NCBI GenBank assembly: GCA_012274445.1
Contig: JAAROD010000076.1
Span: 806,001-870,000 of the forward strand
Length of the DNA stretch: 64,000 nt
Direction: 5' to 3'
Source of the DNA: Sclerotiophoma versabilis
Taxonomy: Eukaryota; Ascomycota; Dothideomycetes; Pleosporales; Didymellaceae
In this document: positions 12,558-22,801 of the stretch, in pieces
How the letters are laid out: each line of letters begins with the position of its first letter
Position numbering within the stretch: position 1 is the first letter of the stretch
Notes under the pieces: model-generated
The model's database searches: none
Told to the model about the DNA's origin: nothing
The model's input: only the letters and a program-made list of their open reading frames with translations
Program-made: the position numbers and the translations under genes

Positions 12558-13666
12558 CTACTCTTCCATCTCTTCGGCCTCGTCCTGGCACGCACGCCCG
12601 TTTTGCCTTCCGTTGGACTTTGGCACGGATGCCTCCTTGTCGATCATCTGTCTCGATACGGATACGATGTTGTCTTCGATGAGCTGCTGGCCAACGTCTG
12701 AGATGTCTGGGATCAAAGTAAGTACGGGCATGGTTGCAAGAGCGGGTGTCAGACGTACGCTTCTTGGGGTCCACCTTTCCGACGTAGCGCGTCTTCAGCT
12801 GGTCCTTGGTCAGCTCGGTCTCCTCCTTGACGCGCTGCTCGTAGCCCTCTGCCAGTGTGACGAGCTTCTGCAGCCGGTCCTGATTCCGCTCGCCCTCGAC
12901 GTTGAAGTCGTCCATCTGCAGGGCCTCTGTCCAGACGTGCTTGTGCAGGTTCATGAGCATGTTCTCCTCCAGGGCAGACTTGCGGTAGTCGATGCCGATC
13001 GAGTAGTAGTGACGGTTCAGGCCGTGGATGAGGGCCTGGATGGAGGGCTTGTTGAGGTGGCCGACGTTGGACGTGGTCTGGCGGGGCTCGTGGCCCATCA
13101 TGAGGGTTTGCGGGTTGATGAGGCGGAAGGCGTCGATGACGACCTTGCCCTTGACGGACTGGATGGGGTCGACGACGACGGCGACGGCGCGCGGCGTCAG
13201 CTGCTCGAACGACTGCTGTGTGTTGATGTCGACCGAGGACAGCCAGCAGCCGAAGCCGGGATGTGAGTGATACCAGCCCACGACTGTCTCCTGCCTGCGT
13301 TTGTCAGCATGTCGGTGGCGAGGGGGCGTCGTGCCGGGGCGCGTACCTTCCTGTCTGCCGCAGCATGTCCATCATCTTGGTCTGGAAGACGGGGTCGACG
13401 GCCTCGACGGACACGCCGGTGCCGGACTGCGGCATGGCGAACACGTCCACCACGCGCACTGTGTAGTCGTCGACGAACTCGCCCAGCATGAGCCCCATGA
13501 CTTCCATGGGCACGCCGGCCCGGCCGTGGCGCAGCATCTTGAGCAGCGCGAGCGACGAGATGTACACCGTCTCCGAGTTGTCGATCAGGTGCGTGTCTTG
13601 TGCGGGACCGCCGCCCATGCCGCCCATGCCCTGCGCGGCGGCGAGCATCCTGCTTAGCCGGTCCAT
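12558..13666 (-). CDS. RPN11: 26S proteasome lid deubiquitinase Rpn11 (JAMM metalloprotease)
   Basis: Rpn11 is the zinc-dependent deubiquitinase of the proteasome lid and removes ubiquitin chains from substrates as they are degraded. Exons are 13666..13347, 13294..12759 and 12706..12558 (334 aa, a usual length). The MPN domain carries the catalytic glutamate in VPMEVMGLMLGEF and the JAMM motif HSHPGFGCWLSSVD. Intron 1 interrupts TGR/QETVVGW just before the JAMM motif. Intron 2 follows VDPKK, and the last exon supplies the conserved C-terminal stretch ending in QQLIEDNIVSV plus a short acidic tail. Both introns are about 52 bp. The gene is head to head with RPD3 and its 3' end converges on the methyltransferase gene. 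Confidence 0.96.
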
Positions 13667-14159
13667 CCTGGCGGCGTCGAGTCTGCTGGGGCGTGCGGTG
13701 CTGTGCGGAGGGGTGTGCGCGAGAGGGTGTGCGGGAGAGGGTGTGCGGGAGAGGGTGTGCGGGAGAGGGTGTGCGGGAGAGGGTGTGCGGGAGAGGGTGT
13801 GCGGGAGAGGGTGTGCGGGAGAGGGTGAAGCGGGGCGGGCGGTGATGGGCGTTCTGGCGGTGTTTGCGGCGGCGGCGACGAGGATAGCTGTGATGCGGCG
13901 GCGGTAGCTCTGGCTGCCTCGCCGCCGCCTGGGTTTATCCGCGCCGGCGGTCCCGCGGCCTCGCGTTAGCGCGGAGCTCTCGCAGCTCCATTGGCCTTTG
14001 TTGCGCCCGCCCGCTCTCACTCAGGCTCGCCCGTTGTCCATGCTCCGCCCATAACACCCCCTCGCCACGGCCTCGACAGTGCAACCCGACGCTCCGCAGC
14101 TACCAGCGCACGCCAGCAACCCCCCGCGCGCCCTCCGCCCTCCCCACCCCCGTCCCGCC
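13667..14159. promoter_or_regulatory. Divergent promoter region RPN11 / RPD3
   Basis: These 493 bp lie between the start codons of two essential-type genes transcribed away from each other. The RPN11-proximal half is dominated by a 14-bp minisatellite, listed separately. The RPD3-proximal part is C-rich. Confidence 0.6.
13713..13824. repeat. 14-bp minisatellite, 8 copies
   Basis: There are eight head-to-tail copies of GTGTGCGGGAGAGG over exactly 112 bp, the first copy carrying one substitution. The array starts 47 bp upstream of the RPN11 ATG, so it is in the 5' leader or core promoter. Open frames through it are repeat artefacts. Confidence 0.95.
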
Positions 14160-16102
14160 ATGGAGGCCTCGCACATGGAGGCCAGCACCGGGTCTGCCAG
14201 TCTGCTGGGCGGCACCGCGTCGCAGCCGAAGAAGGTCGCGTACTTCTACGACTCAGACGTCGGCAACTACGCCTACGTGGCCGGCCACCCCATGAAGCCC
14301 CATCGAATCAGGATGGCCCACAGTCTGATCATGAACTACGGCCTGTACACCAAGATGGAGATCTACGTACGTCGCCCCCGTTGCGCCTGCCAGCGCCCCA
14401 ACACTGACACGCGCAGCGCGCCAAACCCGCGTCCAAGTACGAGATGACGCAGTTCCACACGGACGAGTACATCGACTTCCTGCACAAGGTCACGCCCGAC
14501 AACATGGACAGCTACGCCAAGGAGCAGAGCAAGTACAACGTCGGAGACGACTGCCCCGTCTTCGATGGCCTGTTCGAGTTCTGCGGCATCAGCGCCGGCG
14601 GCACAATGGAGGGCGCCGCGCGTCTGAACCGCGGAAAGTGCGACGTCGCAGTCAACTGGGCTGGCGGCCTGCACCACGCCAAGAAGAGTGAAGCCAGTGG
14701 TTTCTGCTATGTCAACGGTAGGCCCGAGCAGCGCGGCAGCATTGCGCATGAGTACTGACGGCCCGCAGACATCGTCTTGGGCATCATCGAGCTGCTTCGC
14801 TACAAGCAGCGCGTTCTCTACATCGACATCGACGTCCACCACGGCGACGGCGTCGAAGAGGCTTTCTACACCACCGATCGCGTCATGACCGTCTCCTTCC
14901 ACAAGTACGGCGAATACTTCCCTGGTACCGGTGAACTCCGCGACATCGGTGTCGGCTCGGGCAAGAACTACTCTGTCAACTTCCCCCTGCGCGACGGCAT
15001 CACAGACGAGACCTACAAGAACATCTTCGAGCCTGTCATCGAGGCAGTCATGACCTACTACGGCCCTGAGGCTATCGTGCTCCAGTGCGGTGGCGACAGC
15101 TTGTCCGGAGACAGGCTTGGTTGCTTCAACCTCAGCATGGCAGGCCACGCCAACTGCGTCAAGTACGTCAAGAGCTTCGGCGTCCCCGTCATCGTGCTCG
15201 GTGGTGGCGGCTACACCATGAGGAACGTCGCCCGAACATGGGCCTACGAGACCGGCGAGCTGGTGGGACAGCAAATGTCCAAGCAGCTGCCCTTCAACGA
15301 CTACTACGAATACTTCGCACCCGACTACGAGCTCGACGTCCGGCCATCGAACATGGAAAACGCAAACTCGCACGACTACCTGCACAAGATCAAGACAACC
15401 GTCATCGACAACATCCGACGCACGGGCAGGCCTTCCGTTGAAGCTTTCACCAACATTCCGAACAACCCCTTGACACGTGACGATGACGCTTCCGATGCTG
15501 AGGATGATGACGACACAGACATGAACCCTGATGTACGTTCCACACAACGCAAGCTGGATCGCCGCATCGAGCGAGAAGGAGAGCTCTACGACGACAGTGA
15601 GGATGAAGAATACAAGAACGATCTTGGTGTCCGCACCCAGCCAGGAACAAAGCAGCGGCGAAACATTACTGCCTACCCGAACCCCAACGCCGCCGAGCCT
15701 GACAGTCTCGATAGGCTCGCGGCTTTGGATGATGTCAACGGCGACAGTGCTCTCTCTACACGACAAACGTCACCAGCGGGCTCACGCACCCCCGCCATCG
15801 CGGACCAAAGTGCAGAAGACGATGGTGACGTCGACATGGAGGACGATGCAGAGGGTACTACAACAGCTGTTGCCGCTGCAGTAACTTCAACTCAATCACA
15901 GTCGCCCGCCAACAACCTCACCCCACCAGAGTCGCCCACAGCAGCACCTGCAGCAGCCGTGCCCGCGCCAGACGTTGACATGGCAGGCGCTGATGAGGAG
16001 GCAAAAGCAGACGTTGCCGAGGATAAACAAAAAGGCGAAGCCGAGCGCGACTCAGAAAACGTCAAGGGTGAGGTCCGAACAGAGGTTGCCAAGGATAGCT
16101 GA
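14160..16102 (+). CDS. RPD3: Class I histone deacetylase Rpd3
   Basis: This is the class I zinc-dependent histone deacetylase Rpd3 (RpdA in Aspergillus), catalytic subunit of Rpd3L/S-type corepressor complexes in the nucleus. Exons are 14160..14366, 14417..14717 and 14769..16102 (613 aa), with two introns of about 50 bp. The ATG at 14160 sits in a good context, whereas the upstream in-frame codon at 14079 is GTG. The catalytic core has all expected marks: GGLHHAKKSEASGFCYVND, YIDIDVHHGDGVEEAF, LQCGGDSLSGDRLGCFNL and GGGGYTMRNVARTW. After the core comes an acidic DDDASDAEDDDD segment and a long Ala/Pro/Thr/Asp-rich C-terminal extension of the kind seen in filamentous fungi. The gene shares its promoter region with RPN11. 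Confidence 0.97.
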
Positions 16103-16590
16103 GAAAGCGGACCATCTTCCCTAGCCTTACCATCATCAAGAGAAGCATTCTTCTGGCGTTCCGCGTTTTACGGTGTCCCTCCACAAAACCTACGGGCTGT
16201 GGAGTGAGTTATGGTTTATGACTTTGGAGTAGGTTTAGGATACCTTACTGTTTGATTGGATGTACTACGAATGGCAAAACCATTAATGCCAAGTCTCTCA
16301 CGATTCTGCACCGATGAACTACGTCACTAAGCTGCGTAAGCCGTCTCTATGAACATTTGATTAATTTGTCTGTCACTTAATGTACGTCGACGTTGGAAGG
16401 CCCGTATATCACCCACTAGGCTAGAAGTGGTAAAGATCAGACAGCACATTCACTACCCCACCTGAGCCACAACAACAGCCACATCCACACCTGTAAAACA
16501 TCTTTGGTCTGCTATCCCTAACTTTCAAGAGTAAAAACCACACGAAAGCAGTCAGTAGGAAGAATTGGATCGTCAACATAGTCCACCAAA
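16103..16590. other. Intergenic, RPD3 3' flank and metacaspase promoter
   Basis: About 490 bp between two rightward genes. I see no open frame of note and no clear repeat. It presumably holds the RPD3 3' UTR and the promoter of the metacaspase gene. Confidence 0.5.
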
Positions 16591-17601
16591 ATGTCATACA
16601 AACGCAAGAAGTCCCTGCTCATCGGTATCAACTACGTTGGTTCCGCACAAGAGCTTAAAGGCTGCCACGCGGACATTGATAACATGGCAGAATTCCTGTC
16701 TTACCGAGGATACGACAATGGCCACCGCGATCGTGTCATCTTGAGCGACCGCCCAGAAGTTCCCCACGACTCCCCATACTATCCCACAGGCCACAACCTT
16801 CTGGCCGCCATGGATTGGCTCGTCTCCGAACCAGGTTGCACCCTGTTCATGCACTACTCCGGGCACGGTGGCCAGATTGCCGACGTCGATGGTAATCGTG
16901 GAGTCGGCGGTATGGACAACACAGTCGTGCCGGTGGATTTCGAACAGAGAGGCCAGATCTCGAGTACCATTTTGCACGAACACCTCGTCACGCGTATGGC
17001 GCCAGAGTGTACGTTGTTTATTATTATGGATTGCTGTCACTCTGGATCCGCCGTTGAGCTTCCCTATGTCTACCGCTCAGACTCGGATGGCCAGATTAGT
17101 CTAATCGATAATGTCCGCGCGGGCGCTCGGTTGCTAGGCGAAGCCAACGACCTTATTAACGGTGGCTTCAGCTATAGGAAGGTGGGCGAGGCGCAAGAGC
17201 TACTGGCTGGAGCTAGTGCGTTCTTCAAAGGGTTGAGGCACATGGGTGAGCAGGAAGAGGAGGGGCTGGCTGGAGGCGAGTTTGAAGGCCAGTACGGGAG
17301 TGAGAAAAAAATGGTTACCATGTTCAGTGGGTGCAAGGATGACCAGACGAGCGCGGATGCGAGGATCGGGGGTGAGGCGACCGGCGCAATGACTTGGGCG
17401 TTCTTGGAGACTATGAAGAAGGACCAGAATCTTAGCTATGCAGCGGTGAGTTTGCTTTTTGATGAAACGTGGGATCTTGCTGACGAGAAGTAGACATTGC
17501 AGATGACGAGACAGCTACTGGACCAGAGTAATTACTCGCAAGTTCCGCAGTTAAGCTCAGGCTTGGACATTGATCTGGACAACATGTCTTTGGTTTTGTA
17601 G
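16591..17601 (+). CDS. Type I metacaspase lacking the long prodomain
   Basis: This is a cysteine protease of the caspase-like metacaspase family, which cleaves after Arg/Lys and acts in proteostasis and cell death. Exons are 16591..17445 and 17503..17601 (317 aa). The intron has a GTGAGT donor, a GCTGAC branch-like site and a TTGCAG acceptor. Its splicing replaces an early stop with the conserved p10 ending MTRQLLDQSNYSQVPQLS. The p20 part holds the catalytic histidine in YSGHGGQ and the catalytic cysteine in DCCHSGSA. The p10 part has MFSGCKDDQTSAD. The protein begins almost at the caspase fold (KKSLLIGINY). Fungal type I metacaspases usually carry a Pro/Gln-rich prodomain of roughly 100 residues, and no upstream exon encoding one is visible. 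The ATG context is good. Confidence 0.88.
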
Positions 17602-17834
17602 TTTCGCAGTCTCTGAGATCAGGCTAGGAAGATGATGGCGCGAATCGCTGGTTCTGGTCCACACACCTTACACGGCTTAGAGAGCTGAGATCATGCATTT
17701 AGAAGACTTGGACATGCATAACGCAGGCCTAACAATGAACCAAATCCATGCCAGACATGACGTCATCATCAACGAATGAACCTTTTGCTCTGCATTGGCG
17801 CAGAACGTGAATTCAACGCCAATCTCGAGCAGAG

Positions 17835-18950
17835 ATGGATCGCGACATTAGTCCACCACCTGTGAAGCGCAGAAAAGTAGACCTAGTCACAACGTCCGTA
17901 TCACCACATCCGCTACCCACTGAGGTTCCCGCGCCACCAGATCCAAACGCCATGCGTATCTTCTCATGGAACGTCAATGGTATCACACCGTTTCTACAAA
18001 AATCAATTACATCGTTCTTCAAGACATCTCCAAAATCCAGTACTTTGAAGGATGGTGTGCCTCCAGCATCCCTCCGCGACTTTCTGCGCCGCCACCACTG
18101 GCCCGCCATGCTGCTGCTTCAGGAAGTCAAGATCCCAACAAAAGACACCAAAACCCAGGACGCCGTTCGCGCAGCGGTGAATGTGTCCTCGTCAATAGAG
18201 AGTAAAGATCCACAATACGAAGCACACTTCACACTGCCTAACGATCCACACAACGCACGAGGTCTGAGAGGCAGCGGGAAAGTATACGGTGTATGTTCAA
18301 TCCTGCGGCGCGACCTCCATGATAAATACAGCATCAGCCTCCGTACCGTGGACTGGGACAACGAAGGCCGCATCTCCGTCGTGGAACTCACCACTGGCGA
18401 GAAGAAGCTAGCAGTCTTCAACATCTACGCCGTCAACGGCACCGACAACCCATACCGAGATCCAAAGACCGGTGTGCAGCGCGGCACACGGCATGACAGA
18501 AAGCTTGCTTTCCATAAAGCGCTCGCAGATGAATGTCATGCGTTGGAACAGAATGGCTGGAACGTCTTGCTCGCAGGCGATATGAATGTTGCGCCTGACG
18601 CTCGAGATGGATATCCGAAGCTGCGCACGTTTCCACACCAACACGTGCTCAACCGCGCGGACTTCCACGATAAGCTTCTACAGAGCAAGGATGGTAAAGA
18701 GGGGTTTGACGGAGTCGATGTGTGGCGGGAAATGCACGGAGACGAGAGGAGGTACACATACTACTCTCGCGGCAGGAAGTGGGGCACGAGTTGTGACCGA
18801 GTCGACTACTTCATCGTGGGGAGAAAAATGTGGGATGCCGGAGTAGTCAAAGCGTGTGACATTCTAGACAGCGAGGCGGAAAGGGGACCGAGCGATCACG
18901 TACCGGTTTGGACGGATATAGGCTTCGAGCCTGAGCGGACAGAGAGCTGA
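17835..18950 (+). CDS. ExoIII/APE-type endonuclease-exonuclease-phosphatase family protein
   Basis: This is a single-exon gene (371 aa) for an AP endonuclease/exonuclease III family protein, expected to cut DNA at abasic sites in base excision repair. Family marks in order are MRIFSWNVNGI at residue 40, LLLQEVKI with the metal-binding glutamate, NIYAVNG, GDMNVAP with the catalytic Asp and Asn, GTSCDRVDYFIV, and PSDHVPVW with the final Asp-His pair. A basic KRRK near residue 12 could be a nuclear signal. It is shorter than Apn2 and lacks a C-terminal zinc finger, so it is better described as an ExoIII/APE1-like enzyme. It converges on the GFA gene with 113 bp between the stops. Confidence 0.88.
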   Translation: MDRDISPPPVKRRKVDLVTTSVSPHPLPTEVPAPPDPNAMRIFSWNVNGITPFLQKSITSFFKTSPKSSTLKDGVPPASLRDFLRRHHWPAMLLLQEVKIPTKDTKTQDAVRAAVNVSSSIESKDPQYEAHFTLPNDPHNARGLRGSGKVYGVCSILRRDLHDKYSISLRTVDWDNEGRISVVELTTGEKKLAVFNIYAVNGTDNPYRDPKTGVQRGTRHDRKLAFHKALADECHALEQNGWNVLLAGDMNVAPDARDGYPKLRTFPHQHVLNRADFHDKLLQSKDGKEGFDGVDVWREMHGDERRYTYYSRGRKWGTSCDRVDYFIVGRKMWDAGVVKACDILDSEAERGPSDHVPVWTDIGFEPERTES

Positions 18951-19063
18951 ACAACACCGAGAACCAAATCCAACCAGCAACAAATCAAGCCGACAGCTAA
19001 CTCCCACCCAACTCCACGCTCCACGTAGAACTCCCCCGTTTTGTCTTTCCAAACGCCACCACT

Positions 19064-19912
<849 letters not shown>

Positions 19913-20573
19913 TGTGAATGCGTGGGAGGTGTAAGGGGGGGGGGGCGGTTGGAAAGCGGGGGGAGTGGGAAGTGAAGGGGCTTTTGAGGATGAGGTGGGA
20001 GTGGAGGAGTTGGATGGAGAGGGTTGGCTAGCTGGTTAGTCTAGGCTTATAACCTAACGGGAGGGAATATGGGGTGGAGGTGTCATCGTGCGGATCCTGG
20101 GTTATGCTCCGGATGAGGCATGGGTTTGTTTGTGAGGCTGTCATTGCTCACAACTTCGGAAGGACTGCACACTTTACTACCCACCACGCCTCCTTTTCCC
20201 TCGTTTTTGATGATCAACTTCTGTGAGGCTCTTCTTGACTGTGTCGGCTATGTCATGTAGCAAATAACCGACGCGTTGTTTTTCCCCTCGACCCCACCGT
20301 GGACCCTGAATCGATGAATATCCGGATCCAGCTCCGTCATATCCGCAATTGATCAGCAACCATTTCGACTCCGCTTCAGCTCTTGAACAAGCCAGCATAC
20401 ACACCCTGCAAGATGACTGCAGACGGATCCCCTCATCTCCGCATGGAATGGGCCTCGACTATGCGGAGGGCAAGATGTGCTGATATATGCTCCCCGAAAG
20501 CTATCATAAACACGTTGTCCGATCATTTACTCTGGAGTGATCCAGACAGTCAACTCTAATTCCCAGTTCAGAC

Positions 20574-20945
20574 ATGGGACCTCATCGTCGCGAGCACCAA
20601 CTTCGCCAGCATCAGGCCATCCTCGACTTCCTCAAGACCTGCTCCAAACTCAAAAAGAATAGCCAGGTCGCTCTGATCGAAGCTGAAAGGATTAGACGAA
20701 TGCTGTGGCTCGTTGTGCTGGACTATGGCCTACCTGCACCTGAGTAAGAACTTCGCTTTCGACAAAGGCTGGAAGCACGGAATGAGGATGGTCGCGAAGA
20801 TATCACCGTGTTGAGGAAGATGTGCTCTTGATCCAAGATGGGCCAGCATGGTTCCATGGAGAAAGTAAGTCAACTGTTGATTGCTTGGTGGGACATATTG
20901 AAGTATCGGGACTCTGGCGAATAAGCCTGAATTTGCACGACTGAT
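20574..20945 (+). pseudogene. Possible decayed gene, protein-like segments in shifting frames
   Basis: An ATG at 20574 opens 57 codons with natural composition (HQAILDFLKTC, ALIEAERIRRMLWL), ending at TAA 20745-20747. Just after the stop, a second frame reads RFRQRLEARNEDGREDI. A third frame from about 20790 reads YHRVEEDVLLIQDGPAWFHG and stays open to about 20945. The three segments follow one another and look like one protein broken by frame shifts. A spliced gene is the alternative, since GTAAGA at 20744 and GTAAGT near 20863 could be donors. I do not recognise the family. Confidence 0.3.
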
Positions 20946-21394
20946 ACGGATGCACAGGTGCTATGCACTAACAAAGTACCGATGGGTTGTAAATGCATGT
21001 TAGACGAGGAGCTTGTTCTATAGCGGTAAGTTGGTTGATTGTCGCAGAGACGATGACTGATTTGAACGTAGATTATCCGCCTGCATAGCTTGACGTTTGG
21101 ACACCTTGCTGGTAATACTGCAGAAAAGCTGAACGAGAAGAATTTGCTGCAGAAGGCAAGGCTGTCCTGTAAGACTGTCTTCCATCATAACAACTGTCAA
21201 AGCTCGTACAAATTACCACAAGCACATGCCAGAAAGTCGTCCTCTCTGCCGAGGTTTGCCGGCATTGGGACGTGATGATGAGCACCTGTGTCTTTTGTGA
21301 TGTTGATGTGGATAAGGAAGCGCTGACGTCACAACACCATCAGAGCGAATCCTCCACGAAAACCATATATCAATCTGCTCTTGCCGTCGCTGCA

Positions 21395-21406
21395 TTTTTA
21401 TACAAA
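21395..21406 (+). promoter_or_regulatory. Possible TATA element of the DJ-1-like gene
   Basis: A TTTTTATACAAA stretch lies about 95 bp upstream of the ATG at 21502. It is followed by a CA-rich leader ending CACCATGG, an ordinary fungal promoter arrangement. The call rests on sequence resemblance only. Confidence 0.3.
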
Positions 21407-21501
21407 TTCCAAGTCCATCTGTTATTGTTTGATACCCCATTCGCAGTTGTTCACAATTCCAACATCAAACACAACCCATCGCCACACATACATACTACAC
21501 C

Positions 21502-22257
21502 ATGGCAGCAAAGAAGGTCCTCATCGTCATGTCTGACGCCCACTCTTTCCCTCTTTACAACACTGGGAGCGAGGGAGAGACCGTAAGCCAGGAATCAGGC
21601 TACTTCCTCATGGAACTTGCCAAGCCTCTCCAGAAGATCCTCGACGCTGGTTATGAAGTCACATTTGCTTCGCCTGAGGGTAAGGAGCCGCAGCCAGATC
21701 CGCTCAGTACATCTCTTGCCGCATATGCCGGCAACTTCTACAAGCGCCAGCAGGATCAGGATCTCATTGAGCGCATGAAGCGTGAGAACGGCTTCTCAAG
21801 CCCACGCAAGTTCTCCGACATCAGCGACGAGGAGTTGAAGAGCTATGCTGGTGTCTTCATTCCCGGCGGCCATGCACCACTTTCGGACCTTGGCGATAAC
21901 CCTGAACTTGGTCGCATCTTGTCACACTTCCATCAGCAGCAGAAGCCAACGGCAGCGCTGTGTCACGGGCCGTGGGCGTTCTTGTCAACAAAGGTTGGGC
22001 CGCAGAAGGAGTTTGCATACAAGGGGTACAAGCTCACTTCGTGGTCCGACGTAGAGGAGAAGTTCATGGAGACGATGCTGCGGGGAGAGATTACCAAGGT
22101 CGAGGCTACTCTGAGGGAGAACGGCGCAGATATGCAGGAGGGTGTTGCTAAGAGCATGGGGAGCATCACTGTCGATCGTGAGGTTATCACTGGCGACAAC
22201 CCAATGTCTGCGAATGCGATTGGTGACAAGTTCTTGGAGATGATGGCTACAAAGTAG
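21502..22257 (+). CDS. DJ-1/PfpI family protein, Hsp31-like
   Basis: This is a single-exon gene (251 aa) for a DJ-1/PfpI superfamily protein closest in layout to yeast Hsp31. Hsp31 is a stress-induced glyoxalase III/chaperone that detoxifies methylglyoxal. The N-terminus KKVLIVMSDA opens the Rossmann-like fold. The nucleophile cysteine is in the elbow AALCHGPWAF near residue 153. VFIPGGHAPLSDL carries the oxyanion-region glycines. The C-terminal ITGDNPMSANAIGDKFLEMM is typical of the family. A GEGET-like acidic patch near the start is consistent with the Hsp31 clade. A stress role is inferred from the family; no heat-shock element was identified. Confidence 0.9.
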   Translation: MAAKKVLIVMSDAHSFPLYNTGSEGETVSQESGYFLMELAKPLQKILDAGYEVTFASPEGKEPQPDPLSTSLAAYAGNFYKRQQDQDLIERMKRENGFSSPRKFSDISDEELKSYAGVFIPGGHAPLSDLGDNPELGRILSHFHQQQKPTAALCHGPWAFLSTKVGPQKEFAYKGYKLTSWSDVEEKFMETMLRGEITKVEATLRENGADMQEGVAKSMGSITVDREVITGDNPMSANAIGDKFLEMMATK

Positions 22258-22801
22258 ACATGCGGAGGCGCTATCGTCAGGTCTATAATGAATACAATTT
22301 TCGATCGAAAGCACCTGGTTCTCTCTCGAGCTCAATTTCTGTCAAATCGATAAGAAAAGACAGCAACATATTGTTTAGCGTGAGTAGTAGGAAAAAGCTT
22401 ATCATAATGATGGCCTTAGCGAGCAACGCATTGACCACTGGCGCGCGCACCCATGGTTCGCTGAAACTGGGGTCGCGTTGTTTCATCTCTATCCTTTGAG
22501 AGGAACCGATGTGGACTGTGCTTTCGCAACCATTGTTCGATACTTAGATAGCTACATTACTCAGGTCTTGGCATCATGTTACATTGGCCCCCAGCGGACG
22601 ATGGCCTAGTTGGAGATGGAAGCGCCCCCACCATGTCTGGGCACATAAGCCGCATGAAGAATGCGCTGACGCCTAATCAATCAGCGCGTGATGTTTAGCT
22701 CCACACGGCAGCCTGCGTTTCGCTGCCTTTGTAGACGCAGACGCAGACGCAGATGCGATGGCCCAGCGATAGCCATATAACAACCTTCGCTTCCACACAG
22801 T
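22258..22801. other. Intergenic, HET gene promoter
   Basis: About 540 bp without a credible gene. A CAGACG-type repeat lies at 22734-22755, about 50 bp upstream of the HET start codon. It is the same hexamer as in the RTC1 promoter. Confidence 0.5.

Larger units (their letters stand above)
19913..21501. other. Long intergenic region with a gene remnant
   Basis: About 1.6 kb between the GFA and DJ-1 genes. A run of ten G lies near 19935-19944. Apart from the degenerate coding-like segment at 20574-20945, listed separately, I see no gene. Confidence 0.5.

Noticed and set aside
12418..13266. 282-codon plus-strand open frame opposite RPN11
   Set aside because: Antisense shadow of the conserved JAMM protein; no family signature of its own.
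13713..13824. Possible CRISPR-like or coding repeat
   Set aside because: Units are contiguous with no spacers, so it is a minisatellite; open frames through it are repetitive artefacts.
14363..15766. 467-codon minus-strand open frame opposite RPD3
   Set aside because: It lies wholly antisense to a well-supported deacetylase and shows only the Val/Asp/Glu-rich bias expected from a shadow frame.
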